Positions 8,111 to 16,690 are shown, numbered from the stretch's first letter. The stretch: 56,179 nt of DNA from JAVBJN01 sp031546985 (GCA_031546985.1 JAVBJN010000023.1:1-56179), one strand, 5' to 3'. The notes: generated from the letters alone by a model not told the origin. Numbers and translations: made by a program.

Positions 8111-8974
8111 ATGCTAAAACGGCTGCTGTACATATTATTTCAAGGCAATATATTCATTGCCATATGTGCAGCAGCCTACTGCATCGAAACGGCCTATATA
8201 TTCGATCTGCAGATCGAGAACCTCTCTTTTTACCTCTGGATCTTTTTTGCCACCCTGCTGGCCTATAACCTGCACTCACTGGCCGCCATCCGCAACAGCA
8301 ACGCGGCAGGTATGCCCCAGCTCATAGAACCATTTGCCCGTTTCATTCACCCGGTACTTACAGCCATAGCAGCGTTGGGCACCGGGTATTTTACCACCCA
8401 CATAGATCTTGGCGAGCATTGGATCGTAATGCTCATTACCGCCATCCTTACCATTGGGTATTCTTACCCCCTGCTTTTCTGGCGCAGCAAGCGCAAACTA
8501 CGCGAGTACGGCATTGCCAAAATCATTATCCTGGCCCTGGTATGGACCATCAGTACGGTGTTTCTGCCGTTGCAGGATACACAATGGTTCAGCAACCCCA
8601 TTGTATGGCTGGTGATGGCGCGCCGTTTCCTGTTTATGCTGGCTTTGTGCCTGCCTTTCGATATCCGCGATGTAGAAAAAGATAAAATACAGGGCATCGA
8701 TACCGTGCCCAATGTGATTGGTGTGCAACGCACTTACCGGCTCATTAACCAGATTTTGCTGCTCATTTTTGTGCTTACCCTGCCCGCATTTTTACTCGGC
8801 GCCTGGGGCATTACTACCGCCATCCTGTTTTCGGTACTCTTTACCGGCACCATTGTATACCTGAGCAGGCAAAACAAGCATCCGCTCATGTACCTTGGCG
8901 CTATAGATGGTATGATTCTGCTGCAGGCTTTGCTGGTTACTTTTTTTGTACATTTACAGAAATACGGTTTTTAA
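8111..8974 (+). CDS. UbiA-fold membrane protein lacking the first Asp-rich motif
   Basis: The 287-residue protein has about eight or nine hydrophobic segments and the layout of UbiA-family prenyltransferases. The second family motif is clear in CLPFDIRDVEKDKIQGIDTVP (about residues 177-197). The first motif, normally NDxxDxxxD, is replaced by YNLHSLAAIRNSN (about residues 57-69), which has no aspartate. Such proteins are common in Bacteroidota and usually get only a UbiA-like label. Because one Mg-diphosphate binding motif is missing, ordinary prenyl transfer is doubtful. It is probably co-transcribed with the carboxylase gene (8-base gap). Confidence 0.7.
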   Translation: MLKRLLYILFQGNIFIAICAAAYCIETAYIFDLQIENLSFYLWIFFATLLAYNLHSLAAIRNSNAAGMPQLIEPFARFIHPVLTAIAALGTGYFTTHIDLGEHWIVMLITAILTIGYSYPLLFWRSKRKLREYGIAKIIILALVWTISTVFLPLQDTQWFSNPIVWLVMARRFLFMLALCLPFDIRDVEKDKIQGIDTVPNVIGVQRTYRLINQILLLIFVLTLPAFLLGAWGITTAILFSVLFTGTIVYLSRQNKHPLMYLGAIDGMILLQALLVTFFVHLQKYGF

Positions 8975-9011
8975 CCATTCGTTTAACTTCTCAAACAGTT
9001 CCTTCATTATT

Positions 9012-10109
9012 ATGGCGAAGAAAAACAAGGGCATCATTACCGATGCCACAATGGAATTTATTGAAAGGTACCTGAACAACGCTTCACCTACCGGCTTTGA
9101 AGCCAGCGGACAAAAAATCTGGCTCGAATACATCCAACCCTATATCGATACCCATTTTGTAGACAATTACGGCACGGCTGTAGGTGTAATTAATCCCGAT
9201 GCTCCGTATAAAGTAGTGATCGAGGCCCATGCCGACGAAATAGGCTGGTTTGTAAAATACATTACTGCAGATGGGTTTATTCACGTATGCCGCAATGGTG
9301 GCAGCGACCACCAGATTGCCCCATCCAAAAGGGTAAATATCCATACTAAAAAAGGTATCGTAAAAGGCGTATTTGGCTGGCCGGCCATCCACACCCGTAT
9401 GCGTGGTGGCGAAAAAGAAAAACAACCTACCGTAGAAACCATCTGGGTAGATGTGGGAGCCAAAGACAAAAAAGAAGTAGAAAAACTGGGCATTCACGTG
9501 GGTTGCGTATGCACCTTTAACGAAGGCTTTGAAGTGCTCAACTACGATTTCTGGATTGGCCGTGCTATGGACAACCGCATGGGTGGTGTAATCATTGCCG
9601 AAGTGGCCCGCCTGCTCAAAGAGAACAAAGAAAAACTGCCTTTTGGCCTTTATATCGTAAATGCGGTGCAGGAAGAAGTAGGCCTTAACGGTGCTACCAT
9701 GATTGCCCGCCGTATTAAACCCGATGTGGCCATCGTAACCGATGTAACCCACGATAGCAACACGCCAATGGTAAGCAAAGCTGCCGAAGGTGATGTAAGC
9801 TGTGGCAAAGGTCCGGTTTTGACCTATGCGCCTGCAGTACACAATATCCTGCTCGATATTATCATTAACACTGCCGATAAAAACGAAATCCCTTACCAGC
9901 TGGAGGCCGCTTACCGCAGTACCGGCACCGATACCGACGCATTTGCATACGCCAATGATGGTACACCTTCTGCATTGATTTCTCTGCCGCTGCGCTATAT
10001 GCACACCACAGTAGAAACCGTGCACAAATCAGATGTGGAAAACTGCATTCGCCTGATGTACGAAACCCTGCTGAAACTTACGCCTAAGACCAATTTTAAA
10101 TACCTGTAG
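9012..10109 (+). CDS. M42-family metallo-aminopeptidase
   Basis: This 365-residue cytoplasmic protein is a dinuclear metal aminopeptidase of the M42 (glutamyl aminopeptidase/endoglucanase M-like) family, which forms tetrahedral dodecamers that trim peptides. Metal ligands and catalytic residues fall where expected: His73 and Asp75 in HADEIGW, Asp187 in AMDNRMGG, Glu221-Glu222 in QEEVGLNG, Asp244 in TDVTHD and His331 in RYMHTTVE. The ATG at 9012 was chosen; the frame extends to 8946 but that part overlaps the previous gene and is not family-like. It is followed by a bidirectional terminator. Confidence 0.92.
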   Translation: MAKKNKGIITDATMEFIERYLNNASPTGFEASGQKIWLEYIQPYIDTHFVDNYGTAVGVINPDAPYKVVIEAHADEIGWFVKYITADGFIHVCRNGGSDHQIAPSKRVNIHTKKGIVKGVFGWPAIHTRMRGGEKEKQPTVETIWVDVGAKDKKEVEKLGIHVGCVCTFNEGFEVLNYDFWIGRAMDNRMGGVIIAEVARLLKENKEKLPFGLYIVNAVQEEVGLNGATMIARRIKPDVAIVTDVTHDSNTPMVSKAAEGDVSCGKGPVLTYAPAVHNILLDIIINTADKNEIPYQLEAAYRSTGTDTDAFAYANDGTPSALISLPLRYMHTTVETVHKSDVENCIRLMYETLLKLTPKTNFKYL

Positions 10110-10130
10110 GGATGTCTTATTTTTCGATCA

Positions 10131-10233
10131 CTGATCGCTGATTTGATCATTACGAGTAACACTATACAAAGAATGCCGACCCTAAGGGTCGGCATTCTTG
10201 TTAGAAAGACATCAACCGCCAATCAGCGATCAG
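10131..10233. repeat. 12-bp inverted repeat flanking a terminator hairpin
   Basis: CTGATCGCTGAT (10131-10142) and its exact reverse complement ATCAGCGATCAG (10222-10233) bracket the terminator at 10169-10199. A second short pair, GATGTCT (10111-10117) and AGACATC (10207-10213), is partly interleaved with it. The whole 130-base gap is thus mostly inverted-repeat sequence. Its meaning is unknown. Confidence 0.5.
10169..10201. terminator. Bidirectional terminator between convergent genes
   Basis: A perfect 14-bp stem (10169-10182 and 10186-10199) with loop TAA lies between the M42 peptidase gene and the converging gene at 10240. T-tracts are short on both sides. Confidence 0.75.
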
Positions 10234-10239
10234 ACATCA

Positions 10240-10824
10240 TCACATCAGCGATTCGTATTCATCATCCTCGGTGCCTTCGAGCAGGCTAATGCAATCTGCA
10301 ATGTATTGCGGTTCAAAATCTGGTATTTTCAACAGTTTTTCTTCCTGCTTGCTGTATAATATTTGTAAAGCGGCTGCACGCTCGTCTTCTGTAATCTGGT
10401 GCTCATATGTAAAAATGATATCCATTGCACCCCATTGCGCTGCAATCGTCATGGTACAGATTACCTCTACAAAAAACAGGAAATAGGCCGAACAGTCCAG
10501 ATCAGACAACGCGGCTACCAATGCACCGTTACGGCCAAAAGTTTGTGGGTCTTTAATTTTTGCTATGATAGCGGGCACCAGCTCATCTGCATTAAGCACT
10601 GCGAACAATTGAGCCAGTAGGTTCCAAACCAAAGGATCGGCCGTTGCCTTAAAAATGGCCAGCAGTTCCTGCTTATCGGCATCGGTAATATCCGCTGGCT
10701 TTACAGCATCCAGATAATTTTTAAAAGCATCTTCATTCTCAAAAATCTGGCCGCGGAATGTGTACATATAAAAATAAAATGGAGGGTTATACAAAGGGCG
10801 TAAAACAAGTTCAAATTCGCTCAT
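10240..10824 (-). CDS. Hypothetical acidic helical protein
   Basis: The 194-residue product starting MSEFELVLRPLYNPP is predicted almost wholly alpha-helical and acidic. Paired helices (PLVWNLLAQLFAVLNADELVPAIIAKI, GRNGALVAALSDLDC) recall HEAT-type repeats. I do not recognise the family. The frame could also start upstream at 10887, but that would overlap the start of the divergent DUF445 gene; a start at the internal MYTFRG is possible too. It has no signal peptide or membrane segment. It stands alone between a terminator and a divergent neighbour. Confidence 0.6.
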   Translation of the reverse strand: MSEFELVLRPLYNPPFYFYMYTFRGQIFENEDAFKNYLDAVKPADITDADKQELLAIFKATADPLVWNLLAQLFAVLNADELVPAIIAKIKDPQTFGRNGALVAALSDLDCSAYFLFFVEVICTMTIAAQWGAMDIIFTYEHQITEDERAAALQILYSKQEEKLLKIPDFEPQYIADCISLLEGTEDDEYESLM

Positions 10825-10901
10825 AAAATACAATAATCGGCACAAAACCATCTGCAGTTCTCTCAAAACCGAGTAACTTGCAGTCACTACCCGTTTTAAA
10901 C

Positions 10902-11474
10902 ATGATGATCATTTATTGTATCCCCTTTATTGGCGCGCTCATTGGCTGGATCATCCAGAGCCTGATGCTGCGTTATATTATCCGCACGATATTGCCACAA
11001 CAGCAACCTATTATAGCCGCCAAAGCCGGCGAAATGGTAGCGGGCATGTTTTCGATAGACGATTTGCTGGCCCAAATTAATGATCCCGAAAAAATCAAAG
11101 CCATCATGCCCTTTATTGACGAAAAAATGGATCACCTGCTCAAAACCAAGCTGCATGAGGCATTCCCATTCATCAGCATGTTTGTAGGCGATGGCACCAT
11201 TGGTAAGCTCAAGGGCATGTTTATGACCGAAATAGAGCAAATGCTGCCCCAACTGCTGGAGCAATATACCGGCAAGCTCAAAGACGATTTAGACCTCAAA
11301 GCCATTGTAACCGATAAGATCAACGCACTGGATATGCACCAGCTTACAGGCCAATTGCAAACCGCAGCTGCGCCGCAACTGAACAAGATTAAACTGGCAG
11401 GCGCTGCTATTGGCTTTATTACCGGGCTTATCCAGGTTATTATTACCCTGCTCATGCCCTGCTGCGCCGCATAG
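10902..11474 (+). CDS. DUF445-like membrane protein
   Basis: The 190-residue product has hydrophobic segments at both ends (MMIIYCIPFIGALIGWIIQ and KLAGAAIGFITGLIQVIITLLM) around a soluble helical middle of about 140 residues. This hairpin-like arrangement, the N-terminal Gly-x-x-x-Gly pattern and the middle segment MVAGMFSIDDLLAQINDPEK fit the DUF445 (YheB-like) family, though it is at the short end. Function in the family is poorly known. The ATG at 10902 is preferred over a TTG at 10878. The glycosyltransferase gene begins 57 bases downstream with no terminator between. Confidence 0.6.
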   Translation: MMIIYCIPFIGALIGWIIQSLMLRYIIRTILPQQQPIIAAKAGEMVAGMFSIDDLLAQINDPEKIKAIMPFIDEKMDHLLKTKLHEAFPFISMFVGDGTIGKLKGMFMTEIEQMLPQLLEQYTGKLKDDLDLKAIVTDKINALDMHQLTGQLQTAAAPQLNKIKLAGAAIGFITGLIQVIITLLMPCCAA

Positions 11475-11531
11475 AAAAACCCTGTTATTACCGTAACTTA
11501 CCCGCCAGATTCGGTTTATTAAGCTCAACAC

Positions 11532-12674
11532 ATGCAGAAAGTAGTAATTATAGGTTCGGCCTACCCGCTTCGCGGAGGTGGCTTGTCTACCTTCAACGAA
11601 AGACTGGCCAGGCAGTTTCAGCAGGATGGTGACGACGTAACCATTTATACCTTTTCGTTGCAGTACCCGGGATTTCTTTTTCCGGGCACTTCCCAGTATT
11701 CTACCGAAGCCCCGCCTACCGATCTTAACATCAAGGTTCGGATCAACTCTATCAATCCTTTCAACTGGTTATCGATAGGTCGTGAGCTTAAAAACATGAA
11801 ACCCGACCTGGTAGTGGTGCGCTACTGGCTTCCGTTTATGGGCCCTTGCCTGGGTACCATTCTACGGCTGATTCGCAAAAACAAGCACACCAAAATTGTA
11901 TGCATTGCCGATAATGTGGTGCCGCACGAAAAAAGACCCGGCGACGTACCGTTTACCAAATACTTTCTAAAACCAGTGCAGTCGTTCGTTACCATGAGCG
12001 AGCAGGTGATGAAAGACCTCAGAACATTTACCAGCAAGCCTGCGCAACTCACGCCCCACCCATTGTACGACAACTTTGGGGAGAAGGTGAGCAAAGCCGA
12101 AGCCCGCGCGCATATTGGCGCCCCGGTTGATGAAAAGATGATCCTGTTCTTTGGTTTTATCCGCAAGTACAAGGGCCTCGATATGCTGCTCGAAGCCATG
12201 AAATGGATTAAAGACAATGGCCCCGAAGATTTAAAACAGCTCAAACTGCTGGTAGCCGGTGAGTTTTATGAAGATGCGGCGGGTTACGAGCAACTGATCG
12301 ATAGCCTGGGCATCAGGGATATGCTTATGCTGCGCACCGATTTTATTACCGACAGCGAAGTTAAATATTACCTGAGCGCGCCCGATTTTGTGGTGCAGCC
12401 CTACCGCCATGCCACGCAGAGCGGCGTTACCCCCCTGGCTTACCATTTCGAAAAACCCATGCTGGTAACCAATGTGGGCGGCCTGCCCGATCTGGTGCCG
12501 CATGATAAAGCCGGGCTCGTAACCGAGCCCGATGTGGAATCGATTGCGCAAGGCATTATAGCACTGTACCAAAAAGGTGAAGCCTACTTTATGCCCGGCC
12601 TGCTCGAAGAAAAGAAAAAATTAAGCTGGAAAAACCTAACCGGAATCATCCGCAACCTGTCTAACCAGGCGTAA
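11532..12674 (+). CDS. Glycosyltransferase, GT-B fold, family 4-like
   Basis: The 380-residue cytoplasmic or membrane-peripheral enzyme opens with GSAYPLRGGGLSTFNERLA, a Gly-rich GT4 acceptor loop. The C-terminal donor domain has MILFFGFIRKYKGLDMLLEA and VVQPYRHATQSGVTPLAYH, followed by KPMLVTNVGGLPDLV. The usual E-x7-E motif is altered: the first Glu position reads Thr-Gln, as in some GT4 subgroups. The GDP-heptose genes follow directly (36 bases to hddA), so a heptosyl or related transfer in surface glycan or glycoprotein assembly is plausible but not shown. Confidence 0.85.
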   Translation: MQKVVIIGSAYPLRGGGLSTFNERLARQFQQDGDDVTIYTFSLQYPGFLFPGTSQYSTEAPPTDLNIKVRINSINPFNWLSIGRELKNMKPDLVVVRYWLPFMGPCLGTILRLIRKNKHTKIVCIADNVVPHEKRPGDVPFTKYFLKPVQSFVTMSEQVMKDLRTFTSKPAQLTPHPLYDNFGEKVSKAEARAHIGAPVDEKMILFFGFIRKYKGLDMLLEAMKWIKDNGPEDLKQLKLLVAGEFYEDAAGYEQLIDSLGIRDMLMLRTDFITDSEVKYYLSAPDFVVQPYRHATQSGVTPLAYHFEKPMLVTNVGGLPDLVPHDKAGLVTEPDVESIAQGIIALYQKGEAYFMPGLLEEKKKLSWKNLTGIIRNLSNQA

Positions 12675-12710
12675 ACACCATACCTTAAACGATACAACAC
12701 AACGCAACAC

Positions 12711-13736
12711 ATGATATTCAGAAGTAAAGCCCCACTTAGGATTGGACTCGCAGGCGGTGGAACCGATGTAAGTCCCTATGCCGACCTCTATGGCGGAGCC
12801 ATTCTGAACGCCACCATATCCCTGTACGCCTACGCTTCTATTGAACTGCTCGATACCCCCGAAATCATTATTGAAGCGGCAGACCGTAACGAAAGCGAAA
12901 CCCTGCCCCTGTCCGACGCACTGCCCATCAACGGCACACTCGACCTGGCCAAAGGCGTGTACAACCGGGTTATTAAAGATTATCCGTTTAAACCTGTTGG
13001 GTTCCGGCTTACTACATTTGTAGATGCACCGGCAGGTTCGGGTTTGGGCACTTCCTCTACCCTTATGGTAGCCATTTTGGGCGCTTTTGTAGAATGGCAG
13101 AAACTGCCCCTCGGCGATTACGACATTGCACATTACGCTTACGAAATTGAACGCAAAGACCTGGCTATGGCCGGTGGCCGGCAAGATCAGTATGCGGCTA
13201 CCTTTGGCGGGGTAAATTTCATGGAGTTTTATGCCGATGATAAAGTAATTGTAAACCCACTGCGGGTAAAACAACAGTACCTCTACGAACTCGAAAACAA
13301 CCTGCTGCTGTACTTTACCTCTACCAGCCGCTTGTCAAGCGCTATTATCGAAACGCAGAGCAAAAACGTAACCAGCAAAAACGAGAAATCAATCGAAGCC
13401 ATGCACCATTTAAAAGAGCAGGCGCAGATGATGAAAGAGAGTTTGCTGCGGGGCAAGATTCACGAGATTGGCGCTATTCTCGACTTTGGATTTAAGTATA
13501 AAAAACAAATGGCAGAGGGTATAACCAATCCCCTGCTCGATGATATGTACCAAACCGCTATCGCTGCCGGGGCTACCGGGGGCAAGATCAGCGGCGCGGG
13601 TGGCGGCGGATTTATGATATTCTACTGCCCCGGCACTAAAAGATACGATGTAATGAAAGCGATGGACCGCTTTGGCGGCGCCTTTAAACATTACCGCTTT
13701 GTACAGGACGGACTGGCTACCTGGACTACCCCGTAG
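12711..13736 (+). CDS. hddA: D-glycero-alpha-D-manno-heptose-7-phosphate kinase
   Basis: The 341-residue GHMP kinase phosphorylates C1 of D-glycero-alpha-D-manno-heptose 7-phosphate. The N-terminal motif APLRIGLAGGGTDVSPYAD (about residues 7-25), the ATP loop GSGLGTSSTLMVAIL (about 105-119) and the C-terminal GGKISGAGGGGFMIFY mark the HddA subgroup rather than galactokinase or fucokinase. gmhA, hddC and gmhB follow, giving the whole GDP-heptose route. A strong terminator separates hddA from gmhA, so it is transcribed with the upstream glycosyltransferase or alone. Confidence 0.88.
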   Translation: MIFRSKAPLRIGLAGGGTDVSPYADLYGGAILNATISLYAYASIELLDTPEIIIEAADRNESETLPLSDALPINGTLDLAKGVYNRVIKDYPFKPVGFRLTTFVDAPAGSGLGTSSTLMVAILGAFVEWQKLPLGDYDIAHYAYEIERKDLAMAGGRQDQYAATFGGVNFMEFYADDKVIVNPLRVKQQYLYELENNLLLYFTSTSRLSSAIIETQSKNVTSKNEKSIEAMHHLKEQAQMMKESLLRGKIHEIGAILDFGFKYKKQMAEGITNPLLDDMYQTAIAAGATGGKISGAGGGGFMIFYCPGTKRYDVMKAMDRFGGAFKHYRFVQDGLATWTTP

Positions 13737-13765
13737 GCCAGCGATCAGATATATAAAACACTGTT

Positions 13766-13803
13766 AACAGAGAGGCAGCAATAAGCGGCCTCTCTGTTTT
13801 TTA
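13766..13803 (+). terminator. Terminator between hddA and gmhA
   Basis: An 11-bp perfect stem (AACAGAGAGGC 13766-13776, GCCTCTCTGTT 13788-13798) leads into a TTTTTT tract. It splits the heptose genes into two transcription units although they form one pathway. Confidence 0.85.
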
Positions 13804-13833
13804 TAGTATCTTGCTAACTCTTTAAGCAGAAAC

Positions 13834-14406
13834 ATGGAAAAGATTCAGGATATTTTAAAGGCTTCCATATCAGTGAAGGAGCAGCTGGCTTCAGATGCGC
13901 ATTTGCTGCAAACCATTCAAACGGTAACCGACGTTATAACCCAGGCATTTAAGCAAGGGCAAAAAGTTTTGTTTTGCGGCAATGGCGGCAGCGCGGCCGA
14001 TGCGCAGCACCTGGCGGCAGAGTTTTCGGGCCGTTTTTATACCGATCGCGATCCCCTGCCCAGCGAGGCCCTGCATTGCAACACCTCTTACCTTACCGCC
14101 GTGGGCAACGATTATGGCTATGACCAGATCTACAGCCGCATTGTAAAAGGCAGCGCCAAAAAAGGCGATGTGCTGGTAGGTTTATCCACCTCGGGCAATT
14201 CCGGCAACATCATTAAGGCTTTTGAAACCGCCCGCAACATGGGTGTTATCACCGTAGGCCTTACCGGCGCTACCGGCGGCAAAATGAAAGACCTTTGCGA
14301 TTACCTTATTAATGTGCCCAGCAACGATACGCCGCGCATCCAGGAATCGCATATTACCGTAGGCCACATCATCTGCCAGCTGGTAGAAGAAAACCTGTTT
14401 AGCTAA
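13834..14406 (+). CDS. gmhA: D-sedoheptulose-7-phosphate isomerase
   Basis: The 190-residue SIS-domain protein converts sedoheptulose 7-phosphate to D-glycero-D-manno-heptose 7-phosphate. The phosphosugar-binding segment FCGNGGSAADAQHLAAEFSGRF (split here as FCGNGGSAADAQ and HLAAEFSGRF, about residues 48-69) is the GmhA signature. GLSTSGNSGNIIKAFETARN and the C-terminal QESHITVGHIICQLVE with the active-site His also match. Length is normal for the family. It begins the gmhA-hddC-gmhB unit; hddC starts 3 bases after its stop. Confidence 0.92.
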   Translation: MEKIQDILKASISVKEQLASDAHLLQTIQTVTDVITQAFKQGQKVLFCGNGGSAADAQHLAAEFSGRFYTDRDPLPSEALHCNTSYLTAVGNDYGYDQIYSRIVKGSAKKGDVLVGLSTSGNSGNIIKAFETARNMGVITVGLTGATGGKMKDLCDYLINVPSNDTPRIQESHITVGHIICQLVEENLFS

Positions 14407-14409
14407 GCC

Positions 14410-15123
14410 ATGCCCAAAGATTGTATTATCCTCGCCGGAGGTTTTGGCACACGCCTGAGCTCGGTGGTAAACGATAAACCCAAATGCCTGGCGCCTATCG
14501 ATGGCAGGCCTTTTTTGGCTTACCTGCTGCAATACCTACAACAGTACAATATTGGCAAAGTCATTTTATCGCTGGGTTATAAAGCCGATATGGTAATAGA
14601 CTGGATAGCTCCGCTAAGGGAGCAATATCCTTTTGTAATAGAATGGGTGGTAGAAACCGAACCGCTTGGCACAGGCGGCGCTATTCAACTGGCATTGCAG
14701 CAAACCGAAACCGAGGATGTAATTATCATTAACGGTGATTCTTTTTACCAGACCAATATCGCGGAGCTACTGGCTTTTCACGAGCAAAAAACAGCCGACA
14801 TCACCCTTTCGCTCAAACCCATGACGCAATACGAGCGTTACGGATCAGTAGCGGTAAATGAAGACGGACGCATTACCGCTTTCCGCGAGAAACAATACAC
14901 CGATAAAGGATTGATCAACGGTGGTGTATACATATTGTACAAACCGGCGTTGCTGAGCCTGGGCTTTCCGGCCAAATTCTCTTTTGAGCAGGATTTTATG
15001 GAAAAGCAACTGGCCCATGCCGATATGTACGGATACACCAACGATGGGTATTTTATAGACATTGGCATTCCCGAAGATTTTGCCCGTGCCAACCATGAAT
15101 TACCCGCACTCATTAAAATGTAA
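14410..15123 (+). CDS. hddC: D-glycero-alpha-D-manno-heptose-1-phosphate guanylyltransferase
   Basis: The 237-residue nucleotidyltransferase has the pyrophosphorylase signature ILAGGFGTRL (about residues 7-16) with the substrate-contacting DKPKCLAPIDGRPF, and INGDSFYQTN as the metal-binding Asp region. It would join heptose 1-phosphate to GTP, giving GDP-D-glycero-alpha-D-manno-heptose. The sequence alone fits several sugar-phosphate nucleotidyltransferases; placement between gmhA and gmhB, with hddA nearby, makes HddC the best call. gmhB follows after 2 bases. Confidence 0.85.
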   Translation: MPKDCIILAGGFGTRLSSVVNDKPKCLAPIDGRPFLAYLLQYLQQYNIGKVILSLGYKADMVIDWIAPLREQYPFVIEWVVETEPLGTGGAIQLALQQTETEDVIIINGDSFYQTNIAELLAFHEQKTADITLSLKPMTQYERYGSVAVNEDGRITAFREKQYTDKGLINGGVYILYKPALLSLGFPAKFSFEQDFMEKQLAHADMYGYTNDGYFIDIGIPEDFARANHELPALIKM

Positions 15124-15125
15124 TA

Positions 15126-15689
15126 ATGCAATTACCTGCTGTAAATAAAGAATGGACGCTGTTTCTGGATCGTGATGGTGTAATCAATAACGAGAAGCAC
15201 AACAGCTACATTTTCAACAAGTCGGAGTTTTCCTTTATGCTGGAGGCAGATCAGGCTGTGGCCGAGCTGTCTAAGATATTTGGTCGCACCATTATTGTAA
15301 CCAACCAGCGGGGCGTGGGCCGTGGTTTTATGACGCACGAAGACCTGCAAGGCATTCACGACCATATGAGCGAAGAAGTAACCCGCCTCGGTGGCCGTAT
15401 AGACAGTATTTTCTACTGTGCCGATCTCGACAGCCAATCGCCCAATCGCAAACCACAGCCGGGCATGGCGCTGCAAGCCCGCGAAGCATATCCCGAAATT
15501 GATTTCAGCAAATCCATTATGGTGGGTAACACGCTGAGCGATATGGATTTCGGAAAACGCAGTGGTATGTTTACCGTATTTATCCAAAGTACATTGCCCG
15601 ATCTGGCATTGCCGCACGAATGGATTGATGTGGCTTTTCCGCTGTTAAAGGACTTTAAAGCCGCTTTGATTCAACAGGCAATGCAATAA
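15126..15689 (+). CDS. gmhB: D-glycero-alpha-D-manno-heptose-1,7-bisphosphate 7-phosphatase, short form
   Basis: This 187-residue HAD phosphatase removes the 7-phosphate from heptose 1,7-bisphosphate. Motif I FLDRDGVIN (nucleophile Asp and acid/base Asp), motif II VTNQRGVGRGFM, the Lys in NRKPQPGMAL and motif IV MVGNTLSDMDFGK are all present. The zinc-binding Cys/His loop of classic GmhB is missing: YCADLDSQSPNRKPQPG has a single Cys where the CxH...CxC set is expected. The context still supports GmhB. It closes the cluster; a -7 box for the next gene starts 6 bases after its stop. Confidence 0.82.
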   Translation: MQLPAVNKEWTLFLDRDGVINNEKHNSYIFNKSEFSFMLEADQAVAELSKIFGRTIIVTNQRGVGRGFMTHEDLQGIHDHMSEEVTRLGGRIDSIFYCADLDSQSPNRKPQPGMALQAREAYPEIDFSKSIMVGNTLSDMDFGKRSGMFTVFIQSTLPDLALPHEWIDVAFPLLKDFKAALIQQAMQ

Positions 15690-15694
15690 ATTTT

Positions 15695-15702
15695 TATATT
15701 TG
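15695..15702 (+). promoter_or_regulatory. -7 box (TATATTTG) upstream of the secreted protein gene
   Basis: A perfect TAnnTTTG lies 18 bases before the ATG at 15721, right after the gmhB stop. A TTTG at 15665-15668 is too far away (26-base spacer) to be a standard -33 element. Confidence 0.45.
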
Positions 15703-15720
15703 AGAAAACCCCTTGAAACG

Positions 15721-16635
15721 ATGAAGCTGATGCTGCGTATATTATGCTCTGTTTTACTGCTCACCGGAACCATGCAGGCTTTTGCACAAAAAAGTTTATC
15801 CGGCGAAGCGCTGGCTAAAATGAAATTGCAGGAAGACACGCTGGTTAAAATTGCCGACAGCCTGTATGCCGACATGATGGACGAAGACCGCATCGAAGCC
15901 TGCTACCATTTCATTAAACAACTCAAAACCGCGCTCAAGGAAGAAAACTCTTTTGCCTACGATTTTCCGCAATTGCAGAAAAAAATCAACATCATGTACC
16001 CGAAAGACAAATCTTTCAGGCTCATGAACTGGGAAGTTAAATTTGCCAACACTGTGCGCCGCTACTATGGCGTAATCCAGGCCAACAGTAAAGACATGGT
16101 ACTGTTCCCGCTGGTAGACTACTCGCCCAATATTGAAAAAGGTATAGAAGACAGTGTGCTTACCGCAGGCAAATGGATGGGCTGCCAGTATTACAATATG
16201 ATTGAGCAAGACATCAACGGCCGGCCTATGTATTTCCTGTTTGGCATTAACCGTACGGGCATACTGAGCAATAAAAAACTGGTAGATGTACTTTACTTCT
16301 CGCAAGGCAAACCCGTATTTGGCGCGCCACTGTTTGTCCCCAACGAAAGAGAGCCGTATAAAACCGTAACCCGTTTTGTGCTGGAATATAAAAAAGACGC
16401 TACCCCAACCCTGAACTTTGATCCGGAGATGAACATGATCATTTTCGATAAAATGGCTTCGGAGATCGGCGACAAAAACAGGAAGTATTCTTATGTACCT
16501 GTGGGCGATTATGAAGGCATGCGCTTTGAAGGTGGTCGCTGGATACACCAAAGCCAGGTGGTGCAGATTATGGAGCTGCAAAACGGCCAGGCACCTACCG
16601 AAAAGCCTTTCAACTTTAATACCGACATTAAATAG
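15721..16635 (+). CDS. Secreted protein of unknown function
   Basis: The 304-residue protein has a clear signal peptide (MKLMLRILCSVLLLTGTMQAFAQ, cleavage near residue 23). The mature part starts with helical segments (residues about 25-95, with EDRIEACYHFIKQLKTAL) and continues as a mixed alpha/beta region rich in Tyr and Phe. No lipobox, membrane anchor or T9SS tail is present, so it is probably periplasmic. I do not recognise a named domain; the overall type is common in Chitinophagaceae genomes. It carries its own -7 box and terminator, so it is likely independent of the heptose operon. Confidence 0.7.
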   Translation: MKLMLRILCSVLLLTGTMQAFAQKSLSGEALAKMKLQEDTLVKIADSLYADMMDEDRIEACYHFIKQLKTALKEENSFAYDFPQLQKKINIMYPKDKSFRLMNWEVKFANTVRRYYGVIQANSKDMVLFPLVDYSPNIEKGIEDSVLTAGKWMGCQYYNMIEQDINGRPMYFLFGINRTGILSNKKLVDVLYFSQGKPVFGAPLFVPNEREPYKTVTRFVLEYKKDATPTLNFDPEMNMIIFDKMASEIGDKNRKYSYVPVGDYEGMRFEGGRWIHQSQVVQIMELQNGQAPTEKPFNFNTDIK

Positions 16636-16657
16636 GTTAGCACCATCAAATATTCAG

Positions 16658-16690
16658 ATCCCCTGCAATGATATTGCGGGGGATTTTTTT
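16658..16690 (+). terminator. Terminator after the secreted protein gene
   Basis: Twelve-base arms (16658-16669 and 16673-16684, one T-G pair) around GAT are followed by TTTTTT. The arm CCCCTGCAAT is shared with the lepA terminator at the far side of this gap. Confidence 0.85.
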
